From contig JALSPE010000175.1 in the NCBI GenBank assembly GCA_026986085.1, positions 1 through 6,252 of the forward strand: a DNA stretch of 6,252 nucleotides, given 5' to 3'. Positions 1 through 5,447 of the stretch are shown piece after piece. The notes below the pieces were generated by a model. The model was not told the DNA's origin. It saw only the letters and a program-made list of their open reading frames with translations, and searched no databases. Numbering within the stretch: position 1 is the stretch's first letter; each line of letters begins with the position of its first letter. This DNA is from Campylobacteraceae bacterium. Its GTDB lineage: Bacteria; Campylobacterota; Campylobacteria; Campylobacterales; Sulfurovaceae. The translations under genes and the position numbers were made by a program.

Positions 1-1
1 T

Positions 2-97
2 ACACCTAATTTTAACTTATACTTTAAGGCAAACAGTGCCATTGCGATACCTGCTGAAAAAATTAAATATATAATAGACTTCTTGCAAAACTCATGA
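2..97 (+). CDS. C-terminal end of an unidentified protein, cut by the window edge
   Basis: An open plus-strand frame enters from the left edge and runs 31 codons to TGA at 95-97. The visible residues include NSAIAIPAEKIKYIIDFLQNS, split here as NSAIAIPAEK then IKYIIDFLQNS; an amphipathic end of this kind is a plausible C-terminus, and the AIAIP stretch faintly recalls the last strand of trypsin-like/HtrA peptidases, which is only an impression. The last seven codons (77-97), including the stop, lie inside the MITE-like element at 76-236, so the insertion appears to have replaced the original tail. Joining the flanks without the element keeps the frame open to a TAA at 265-267, inside the downstream hairpin. 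The T-rich side of that hairpin also faces plus-strand transcripts. A competing minus-strand frame is open over 1-111 and encodes a hydrophobic stretch, so the strand is not certain. Confidence 0.35.
   Translation, partial: TPNFNLYFKANSAIAIPAEKIKYIIDFLQNS
76..94 (+). repeat. left terminal inverted repeat of MITE-like element
   Basis: Nineteen bases that are the exact reverse complement of 218-236. The pairing stops abruptly after base 94 (T95 against T217), as expected for transposon ends. Its inner edge runs into a smaller imperfect palindrome, ctca at 91-94 with tgag at 100-103. Confidence 0.85.
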
Positions 98-217
98 ATT
101 GAGAATATTTTTTAGTGTATATTAGATTTTATTTTATATCTTTGAAGGACTAGCCTTAGCTAATTCAAAAAGATAGAAAATGAAAGATGATGTGCAATAA
201 ATAATATGCTCTTTCAT

Positions 218-236
218 TGAGTTTTGCAAGAAGTCT
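218..236 (-). repeat. right terminal inverted repeat of MITE-like element
   Basis: Exact reverse complement of 76-94. It is followed by AAT at 237-239, matching the AAT just left of the opposite end. Its inner edge is shared by one base with the internal stem 179-187/210-218. Confidence 0.85.
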
Positions 237-255
237 AATGTCAAGGGCTATTAAG

Positions 256-289
256 AATACCACTTAAACACTTAGTGTGTGGTATTTTT
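256..289 (+). terminator. rho-independent terminator, probably bidirectional
   Basis: An 8-bp stem pairs aataccac (256-263) with gtggtatt (279-286). A second 4-bp stem, acac (268-271) with gtgt (275-278), sits on top, separated by a TTAA bulge. On the plus strand the stem runs straight into a T tract ending at 289, so it best serves transcripts arriving from the left. It also lies 46 bp past the ftsY stop on the minus strand, where the 5' side offers a run of A, then stem, then a poorer U tract; it may therefore terminate both convergent units. It lies 19 bp outside the MITE-like element and is probably part of the ancestral locus. Confidence 0.7.
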
Positions 290-331
290 ACTTATATTAC
301 AACGGACAAAAGTTAAACTTTTATATTAACT

Positions 332-1195
332 CTATTTTCCATAAATTTCATCAAGAATAGAGTTGATATATGATTTCACATCAAATTTAATTAAATCTTT
401 TGGCTGTTCACCTATGCCTATATAGTAAATTGGCATCTTTAACTCATTTGCAATTGAGAGTATTGCCCCTCCTTTGGCTGTTCCATCTAATTTTGTAATA
501 ATAATTCCATCAATTCCTATCATCTCATTAAAAGCTTTTGCCTGATTAATTGTCGAGCTGCCTTGTGTTCCATCTAAAATTAGTAGTTTTCTGTGAGGAG
601 CCCCCTCTAGTGCTTTATTTGCAATACGCACCATCTTTTTTAACTCTTCGCTTAGATTTACCTGAGTGTGTAATCTACCTGCTGTGTCTATTATTACATT
701 ATCTATATCTTTTGCAAGAGCAGATTTAATTGTATCAAAAACAACAGCTGAGGGGTCATGTCCTTGTCTTGTTGCTACTATTGGTATATCTAATCTCTTT
801 GCCCAAAGACTCAACTGCTCAATTGCGGCTGCTCTAAATGTATCTCCTGCACCAAGCATAACTCTTTTGCCATCTTCTTTATATTTATATGCCAATTTAG
901 ATATTGTAGTTGTTTTCCCTGCACCATTTACTCCAATAATCATCTCAACAAAAGGTTTGTTACTATCTGGATATATCCAATTTGCTTTATAGTCAAAAAT
1001 AGCTATTAAAGAGTTATATAGTTGGACTCTTGTAACCATTTGTGGTAGTTGCTCCAAGATACTCTCTATCAATTCATAATTTACATCTGCTTCAAGCAGA
1101 AGCTCTTCTAACTCATTTTTATCTACACTCTCTCTTTTTGGTTGAGATTCATCTTTTTCTGATTTACCAAATGCTTTTTTTATAAAACCAAACAT
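332..1195 (-). CDS. ftsY: signal recognition particle receptor FtsY
   Basis: SRP receptor GTPase of 287 residues that pairs with Ffh at the inner membrane and hands ribosome-nascent-chain complexes to the Sec translocon. The SRP-GTPase motifs are all visible in order: P-loop GVNGAGKT (88-95), DTFRAAAIEQL (118-128, the insertion-box region), DTAGRLH (170-176), TKLDGTAKGG (234-243) and the closing GIGEQPKDL (260-268). A helical N domain precedes the G domain. The N-terminus MFGFIKKAFG is a short basic amphipathic stretch suited to lipid contact, and the long acidic A domain of enterobacterial FtsY is absent, as is usual for this phylum. The ATG (1195-1193) is supported by an AAGGA ribosome site at 1205-1201, 5 bases upstream. 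It is divergent from the folate gene and appears monocistronic inside the window, with a hairpin downstream at 256-289. Confidence 0.97.
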   Translation of the reverse strand: MFGFIKKAFGKSEKDESQPKRESVDKNELEELLLEADVNYELIESILEQLPQMVTRVQLYNSLIAIFDYKANWIYPDSNKPFVEMIIGVNGAGKTTTISKLAYKYKEDGKRVMLGAGDTFRAAAIEQLSLWAKRLDIPIVATRQGHDPSAVVFDTIKSALAKDIDNVIIDTAGRLHTQVNLSEELKKMVRIANKALEGAPHRKLLILDGTQGSSTINQAKAFNEMIGIDGIIITKLDGTAKGGAILSIANELKMPIYYIGIGEQPKDLIKFDVKSYINSILDEIYGK

Positions 1196-1200
1196 TATTA

Positions 1201-1205
1201 TCCTT
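1201..1205 (-). promoter_or_regulatory. ribosome binding site of ftsY
   Basis: On the minus strand this reads AAGGA, followed by five bases and the ATG at 1195-1193. It fixes the ftsY start. Confidence 0.75.
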
Positions 1206-1211
1206 ATGTTG

Positions 1212-1220
1212 TGTTATAAT
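1212..1220 (+). promoter_or_regulatory. extended -10 promoter for the folate/rny operon
   Basis: Reads TGTTATAAT, a perfect extended -10. The predicted start is near 1227, giving a leader of about 30 bases before the ATG at 1257. The upstream DNA is T/A-rich and overlaps the ftsY start codon region; no clear -35 is visible. It is the most likely source of the transcript covering the cyclo-ligase, RNase Y, cyclophilin and cmoB. Confidence 0.6.
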
Positions 1221-1232
1221 ATATTATCTTAG

Positions 1233-1241
1233 ATTATAGCA
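1233..1241 (-). promoter_or_regulatory. extended -10 promoter for ftsY
   Basis: On the minus strand this reads TGCTATAAT, a perfect extended -10 (TGn followed by TATAAT). Transcription would begin near 1226, leaving a leader of about 30 bases before ftsY. There is no convincing -35 box, which is normal for the main sigma factor in Campylobacterota. It faces the opposing promoter at 1212-1220. Confidence 0.6.
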
Positions 1242-1256
1242 AATTAAAGGTTATCT

Positions 1257-1808
1257 ATGGATAAAAAAGCCATTTTTAGAAATAAAGCAAAAAAAGAGTT
1301 GAGCAAAATAAGGGTAAATAATTACAAAAGAGATAAGCTACTAATTGCACAATTGATAAATTATATTAACAAAAGTAAAATAAAAGATATAATGCTCTTC
1401 ATTCCTCTAAAAACAGAACCAAATATATCTCCTCTAATTAAGCTATTAAGAGAAAAAGGGTATAATGTTTATGTTCCTTTTATTAAGGGTGATACATTTA
1501 AATTGGTAAAATATAGATTACCATTAAAAATAAAAAAATTTGGAATAAAAGAGCCAAATAATTCATATAGATATATTAAGAGTATAGATTTAGCAATAGT
1601 TCCTCTTCTAGGTATTGATAAAACTAATAGACGCATAGGTTTTGGAAAAGGAATGTATGATAGATTTTATAGTAAAAATGGCAGATATATAAAAAGAACA
1701 ATATTTTTACAAAGAGATATATATTATACAAAAGAGTTAATTACAAATAGTTATGATATATCTGCTGACTATATCTTTGCAAACTCTGTAAAATTTATAG
1801 ATATATAA
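1257..1808 (+). CDS. 5-formyltetrahydrofolate cyclo-ligase
   Basis: ATP-dependent cytosolic enzyme that converts 5-formyl-THF to 5,10-methenyl-THF, recycling a storage or inhibitory folate into one-carbon metabolism. The protein has 183 residues, a normal family length. The diagnostic glycine-rich signature is present as IGFGKGMYDRFY (127-138), preceded by PLLGID (116-121); the usual Tyr-Tyr pair of GKGYYDRF is Met-Tyr here. The N-terminal basic helix with K4, R8 and K10 and the segment KTEPNISPLI (52-61) match the ATP and substrate side of the family. The ATG at 1257 follows AAAGG at 1246-1250 by six bases. It is first in the plus-strand operon, 24 bp ahead of the likely rny start, a pairing I recall from other Campylobacterota. 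The sequence is lysine- and isoleucine-rich and rather divergent, but the signature leaves little doubt. Confidence 0.9.
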   Translation: MDKKAIFRNKAKKELSKIRVNNYKRDKLLIAQLINYINKSKIKDIMLFIPLKTEPNISPLIKLLREKGYNVYVPFIKGDTFKLVKYRLPLKIKKFGIKEPNNSYRYIKSIDLAIVPLLGIDKTNRRIGFGKGMYDRFYSKNGRYIKRTIFLQRDIYYTKELITNSYDISADYIFANSVKFIDI

Positions 1809-1822
1809 TTATTGGTTTACAA

Positions 1823-1827
1823 AAGGA
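1823..1827 (+). promoter_or_regulatory. ribosome binding site that decides the rny start
   Basis: AAGGA lies five bases before TTG 1833 and eight before TTG 1836. The more upstream in-frame TTG at 1812 has no purine-rich site in front of it and would place this sequence inside the coding region. The site therefore favours 1833 or 1836. Confidence 0.6.
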
Positions 1828-1832
1828 TAGAA

Positions 1833-3299
1833 TTGTTGAATATTATAATACCATTTATTCTTTTTAATATAGGTATAGCAGTTGGTTGGTTTGTCTCTTT
1901 GCTATATGCAAAAAACAAGTTTAAAGAGTATGAGCTTGAAGCAAAGGCAAAAGCATCTATTATAAAAAATGAGGCTCAAAAGATATTAGAAGATGCAAAA
2001 GCAAAAGCAAAAGAGGAAGAGATTGAGTCTAAACAACTAAATATCCTCATAAAAGATAAAGAGAAAGCAGCAGAGAGAAAAATTAGACTCCTTAACGAAA
2101 AAGAGCAGAGACTAGATGAACTTATATTAGATGAGACAAAAAAGCTATCTGAACTTACAGATGAATTATCAAAAGTAGCATCTATGACTAAAAAAGAGGC
2201 AAAAGAGAAGCTTTTGGATATGCATAAAAAAGAGATAGAGGGCGATTTAGCCAAGATTTCTCGTAAAATGATAAAACGCTCCGAAGAGGAGAGGGATAAA
2301 TTGGCTAATTATATGTTAGCTCAAGCAGTTGCCAGATATGCAGGAGATTTTGCAGGTGAGAGACTTATAAATACAATTAACATACCCAGCGATGAACACA
2401 AAGGTAGAATTATTGGTAAAGAGGGTAGAAATATAAAAAGTCTAGAGCAGCTACTTGGAGTTGATATTATTGTAGATGATACACCAGGTGTTATTTTGGT
2501 AAGTAATTTTAATCTATACAGAAGAGCAATAGCAACAGAAGTTATTAAACGACTTGTAGAAGATGGAAGAATTCATCCTGGTAAAATAGAAGAGGTTTAT
2601 GAAAAGGTTCAGCAAGAGTTTGAACAAAAGATATATGAAGAAGGCGAGAAAGTTGTAATAGATTTAGGACTCTACCCTATGCATGAAGAGTTAATAAAGT
2701 TGCTTGGAAGATTAAAATATAGAGCTAGTTATGGTCAAAATGTTTTAATGCATACGCTCGAGGTTGCAAGACTCTCTAAATCTTTAGCAGCTGAGATGGG
2801 TGGTGATGAGAAGTTGGCTCTAAGGGCAGGGCTTCTACACGATATAGGAAAAGCACTTACACAAGACTTTGATGGAAGCCATGTAGATTTAGGTGCAGAG
2901 CTTTGTAAAAAATATAATGAAGACCCAGTAGTAATTAATGCAATATATGCACACCATGGACAAGAAGAGCCAAAATCTATAGAAGCAGCGGCTGTTTGTG
3001 CTGCTGATGCTCTAAGTGCTGCAAGACCAGGAGCAAGAAGAGAGGTTTTAGAGAGTTTTACAAAAAGAGTTAAAGAGCTAGAACAAATTGCCCTAAGCCA
3101 CAAAGGCGTAATGCAAGCGTATGCAATTAATGCAGGTAGAGAAATTAGAGTATTTATAGACTCAATGGAGGTTTGCGATGATGAAATAGCTCTTTTAACC
3201 CACAATATTGCAAAAGATATTGAAGAGAAGCTTCAATATCCTGGTATAATTAAGGTTAATGCAATTAGAGAGACAAGGGCAGTATGTTTTGCCAAATAG
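1833..3299 (+). CDS. rny: ribonuclease Y
   Basis: Membrane-anchored endoribonuclease that starts mRNA decay. All four parts of the family are visible, numbered from TTG 1833 (488 residues). An N-terminal transmembrane helix covers roughly residues 3-25. A long lysine/glutamate/alanine-rich coiled coil runs to about 165. The KH RNA-binding domain carries GRIIGKEGRN at 191-200. The HD metal-dependent phosphohydrolase domain has its HD pair at H336-D337 in LLHDIGKA, with the further metal-site histidines in MHTLEVA and AHHG. The C-terminal domain ends RETRAVCFAK. The start must be TTG: 1833 or 1836 fit the AAGGA at 1823-1827, while the longer frame from TTG 1812 (495 residues) lacks a ribosome site. 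RNase Y supplies mRNA decay in many bacteria that lack RNase E, including this phylum. It is the second gene of the operon, 21 bp before the cyclophilin. Confidence 0.95.
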   Translation: MLNIIIPFILFNIGIAVGWFVSLLYAKNKFKEYELEAKAKASIIKNEAQKILEDAKAKAKEEEIESKQLNILIKDKEKAAERKIRLLNEKEQRLDELILDETKKLSELTDELSKVASMTKKEAKEKLLDMHKKEIEGDLAKISRKMIKRSEEERDKLANYMLAQAVARYAGDFAGERLINTINIPSDEHKGRIIGKEGRNIKSLEQLLGVDIIVDDTPGVILVSNFNLYRRAIATEVIKRLVEDGRIHPGKIEEVYEKVQQEFEQKIYEEGEKVVIDLGLYPMHEELIKLLGRLKYRASYGQNVLMHTLEVARLSKSLAAEMGGDEKLALRAGLLHDIGKALTQDFDGSHVDLGAELCKKYNEDPVVINAIYAHHGQEEPKSIEAAAVCAADALSAARPGARREVLESFTKRVKELEQIALSHKGVMQAYAINAGREIRVFIDSMEVCDDEIALLTHNIAKDIEEKLQYPGIIKVNAIRETRAVCFAK

Positions 3300-3320
3300 A
3301 TTCAATTCAAGGAGATTAAA

Positions 3321-3836
3321 ATGAAAAAGATTATGTTTACAGTTGTGCTGTTTATTGGCTTGTTAAATGCAAATGTTGTATTAGATACAAATTATGGAAA
3401 AATTGAGCTTAAACTATTTAAGGATAAAGCTCCATTAGCAGTAGAAAACTTTACAAAGTTGGTAAAAAAAGGCTATTATAATGGTATAATTTTTCATAGA
3501 GTTATAAAAGATTTTATGATACAAGGTGGAGACCCAACAGGAACAGGAACGGGTGGAAGCTCTATATGGGGTAAAGAGTTTAAAAATGAGTATGCTCCAA
3601 ACTTGGTATTTGACAGACCATACCTATTAGCTATGGCAAATAGAGGTCCAAATACAAATGGTAGCCAATTTTTTATTACCGTTAAACCAACACCTTGGCT
3701 AAATGGAAGCTATACAATTTTTGGAGAAGTTGTAAAGGGACAAAAAATAGTAGATAAAATTAGCAATGTTGCTGTATCTAAACCAGCAAATAAGCCACTA
3801 AAAGATGTCGTAATTAAAAAAGCTTATATTAAATAG
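3321..3836 (+). CDS. periplasmic peptidyl-prolyl cis-trans isomerase, cyclophilin type
   Basis: Cyclophilin of 171 residues that speeds proline isomerisation during folding of exported proteins. The N-terminus MKKIMFTVVLFIGLLNA is a standard Sec signal peptide, with cleavage likely after A17, so the mature protein is periplasmic. The active-site series is complete: FHRV with catalytic R60, F66 and Q68 in DFMIQGGDP, A105-x-N107 in LAMAN, Q116 and F117 in NGSQFFIT, and W126 in TPWLNG, the tryptophan linked to cyclosporin binding. The position of human CypA His126 is Tyr131, a common change in bacterial homologues. The ATG at 3321 follows a strong AAGGAG at 3309-3314. Its TAG stop abuts the cmoB ATG with no gap, so the two are very likely co-transcribed, although the functions are unrelated. 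Confidence 0.95.
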   Translation: MKKIMFTVVLFIGLLNANVVLDTNYGKIELKLFKDKAPLAVENFTKLVKKGYYNGIIFHRVIKDFMIQGGDPTGTGTGGSSIWGKEFKNEYAPNLVFDRPYLLAMANRGPNTNGSQFFITVKPTPWLNGSYTIFGEVVKGQKIVDKISNVAVSKPANKPLKDVVIKKAYIK

Positions 3837-4745
3837 ATGGATTTAGAGAAGATTAGGCAAGAGAGAGAAAAGTGGCTAGAGTGGAAAAATATTAAACCAC
3901 TTAAAGAGTCTGTAGATAAAATTGTAGCCACTTCTCCAAAAGTTTTAAATTATAAGTTGGGTGATACAATAGAGGTAGAGTTAGATAAAAGTTACGAAGA
4001 TAGCTACTCAACCCTTATTACCGATTGTGCGAAGCTTATGCTCCCTTGGCGAAAAGGACCATTTAAGATTGGTTCTCTATTTATTGATAGCGAGTGGAGA
4101 AGCTATATAAAGTATAATCTACTAGAGCCACATTTTAATTTAGATGGTAAAAAAGTTGCTGATGTTGGCTGTAATAATGGTTACTATCTATTTAGAATGT
4201 TAGAGCAAAATCCAAAAAAATTAGTAGGCTTTGACCCATCAGCACTATTTTTTATGCAATTTAAATTTATTAACTCTTTTATTAACAGCGAAATTAAATA
4301 TGAGATGTTAGGGATTGAGCATATAGAGTATTACGAATATAAATTTGATACAATATTTTGCTTAGGTGTATTATATCACCGAAGCGACCCCATAGGCTCC
4401 CTAAAGTCTCTTTATCGCTCCTTGGAAGATGGTGGAGAGTTGATTTTAGATACATTTATGATAGATGGCAAAGATGATATCTGTTTAACTCCAAAAGAGC
4501 GCTACTCTAAAATTCCAAATATCTATTTTGTTCCAACAATCAATGCACTTAAAAATTGGTGTTTTAGAGCAGGTTTTAAAAGTGTAGAGATATTAGAGAT
4601 AAAAAAGACCGAGTTAAATGAGCAAAGAAAGACAGAGTGGATAAACTCTCAAAGCTTAAATGATTTTTTAGACCCACAAAATCCAGATATAACAGTAGAG
4701 GGATATCCAGCACCAAAAAGGGTATATATTAAGGCACTAAGATAG
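3837..4745 (+). CDS. cmoB: tRNA U34 carboxymethyltransferase CmoB
   Basis: Transfers the carboxymethyl group of carboxy-S-adenosylmethionine to 5-hydroxyuridine at wobble position 34 of tRNA, giving uridine-5-oxyacetic acid, which widens codon reading. At 302 residues it is slightly shorter than the E. coli enzyme (about 323). Conserved ligand positions recalled from E. coli CmoB align with constant offset: K73 in RKGPF, W87 and K92 in EWRSYIKYN, G111 in DVGCNNGY, D133-P134 in FDPS, I160-E161, Y180 in GVLYHR and R295 in PAPKRVYIK. The residue matching E. coli Met196 is Leu176. The Rossmann glycine loop at 108-116 confirms a SAM-type fold. The partner CmoA, which makes carboxy-SAM, is not in the window. 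The ATG directly follows the cyclophilin stop (TAGATG) and has no obvious ribosome site, suggesting translational coupling. It is probably the last gene of the operon, since a 55-bp gap with a promoter-like box follows. Confidence 0.93.
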   Translation: MDLEKIRQEREKWLEWKNIKPLKESVDKIVATSPKVLNYKLGDTIEVELDKSYEDSYSTLITDCAKLMLPWRKGPFKIGSLFIDSEWRSYIKYNLLEPHFNLDGKKVADVGCNNGYYLFRMLEQNPKKLVGFDPSALFFMQFKFINSFINSEIKYEMLGIEHIEYYEYKFDTIFCLGVLYHRSDPIGSLKSLYRSLEDGGELILDTFMIDGKDDICLTPKERYSKIPNIYFVPTINALKNWCFRAGFKSVEILEIKKTELNEQRKTEWINSQSLNDFLDPQNPDITVEGYPAPKRVYIKALR

Positions 4746-4768
4746 GCTTTTGCTAAGTGTTATTTAAG

Positions 4769-4774
4769 TATAAT
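4769..4774 (+). promoter_or_regulatory. -10 box for the peptidase/barrel gene pair
   Basis: A perfect TATAAT lies 26 bp before the ATG at 4801, in the 55-bp gap after cmoB. There is no TG extension and no good -35, only a T-rich stretch near 4748-4752. Given how common such hexamers are in AT-rich DNA, this is a moderate call. No terminator hairpin is visible between cmoB and this box, so read-through from the operon is also possible. Confidence 0.45.
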
Positions 4775-4800
4775 TTATCTACATTAACTTTGGAGATATT

Positions 4801-5436
4801 ATGAAAAAATTTATATTGCTCACACTTCCATGCTTTATATTTGCATCTTACAATGCACAAATTAATCCAATTACACCAAATATTAAAGAGAGAATGATTA
4901 AAGGAAACTCATACAGAGCAGGGTGTCCTGTATCATTAAATAGTTTACGCTATATCACTCTAACATATGTCGGATTTGATGGCAAAGAGCACAGAGGTGA
5001 ATTAATTGTAAATAAAGCAGTAGCAAAAGATATTGTATCTATTTTTAAAGAGTTATACAATATAAAATACCCAATTAAAAAGATGAGACTAGTCAGCGAT
5101 TATCACGGAAGCGATTTTGCTTCTATTGAGGCAGATAATACAAGTGCATTTAATTGTAGATTTGTTGATGGAACGCATAAGTGGTCTAATCATAGTTATG
5201 GTAGGGCTATCGATATTAACCCTATAGAGAATCCATATGTATCTAAAAGAGGAGATATATCTCACTCTAAATCTTTAAAATATGGAGCAAGAGAGAGGCT
5301 ATCAAATAGTGCAGATTGGAGAGCAGTAATTTTAAAGAGAGACAAAATTGTTAATATATTTAAAAAATATGGTTGGAGATGGGGTGGCTCTTGGCATTGC
5401 TGTAAAGATTATCAACACTTTGATAAGAAAAAATAG
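4801..5436 (+). CDS. exported M15-family zinc peptidase (D-Ala-D-Ala carboxypeptidase-like)
   Basis: A 211-residue protein with a short signal peptide (MKKFILLTLPCFIFAS, cleavage near residues 15-16), so it acts in the periplasm; C11 does not form a good lipobox. The C-terminal half is an M15 (VanY/CwlK-like) domain: HSYGRAID supplies the first zinc ligands H131 and D138 in the HxxGxAxD signature, and DYQHFD near the end supplies H206, with the typical WGGSW just before it. These enzymes cut peptide bonds in peptidoglycan stems, as DD- or LD-carboxypeptidases or L-Ala-D-Glu endopeptidases; which bond is cut cannot be told here. The region GCPVSL, MRLVSDY, DNTSAFNCR and IDINPIENPYV resembles, from memory, a family common in Actinobacteria. 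The cysteine pair C200-C201 next to the active site is unusual, and with C42 and C119 might form disulfides. The ATG follows TGGAG at 4791-4795. It is 11 bp ahead of the barrel gene. Confidence 0.85.
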   Translation: MKKFILLTLPCFIFASYNAQINPITPNIKERMIKGNSYRAGCPVSLNSLRYITLTYVGFDGKEHRGELIVNKAVAKDIVSIFKELYNIKYPIKKMRLVSDYHGSDFASIEADNTSAFNCRFVDGTHKWSNHSYGRAIDINPIENPYVSKRGDISHSKSLKYGARERLSNSADWRAVILKRDKIVNIFKKYGWRWGGSWHCCKDYQHFDKKK

Positions 5437-5447
5437 TATAGTATTTT

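Larger units (their letters stand above)
76..236. mobile_element. MITE-like element, 161 bp, non-coding
   Basis: The segment is bounded by perfect 19-bp inverted repeats (76-94 and 218-236, outer sequence agacttcttgcaaaactca). It is flanked by AAT on both sides (73-75 and 237-239), a possible 3-bp target duplication. If the ends are drawn one base further in (77-235), the flanks are TA on both sides, as for IS630/Tc1-type insertions; the sequence cannot decide between the two. No frame inside is long enough for a transposase, so mobilisation would need an enzyme supplied in trans. Further inverted repeats lie inside: 141-146 with 164-169, and 179-187 with 210-218, so the transcript could fold into a branched structure. 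I do not assign a parent IS family. An alternative is a structured non-coding RNA or protein-binding palindrome, but perfect outer ends plus direct flanks favour a MITE. Confidence 0.7.

Noticed and set aside
1..111. Minus-strand open frame with a hydrophobic stretch (IIYLIFSAGIAMALFALKY)
   Set aside because: It looks membrane-like, but the only internal ATG (42-40) has a weak ribosome site, the frame begins inside the mobile element, and the nearest upstream GTG (263-261) lies in the terminator stem right after a stop. The plus-strand reading fits the terminator direction better. It is not excluded.
308..322. A/T-only hairpin AAAAGT/ACTTTT just past the ftsY stop
   Set aside because: Six A-T-rich pairs with a 3-base loop would be unstable, and the GC-containing hairpin at 256-289 is a better terminator.
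666..992. Plus-strand open frame antisense to ftsY
   Set aside because: It mirrors the conserved GTPase coding sequence, has no ribosome site and no recognisable domain.
2735..3205. Minus-strand open frame antisense to the RNase Y HD domain
   Set aside because: It is Ser/Ala-rich, as expected for the complement of this coding region, and has no start signal.
5430..5447. AAAATA/TATTTT hairpin and short atagt repeat before the barrel gene
   Set aside because: It is A-T only and short. It could cover the start region, but such patterns are expected by chance in DNA this AT-rich, and two repeat units are too few to argue for phase variation.
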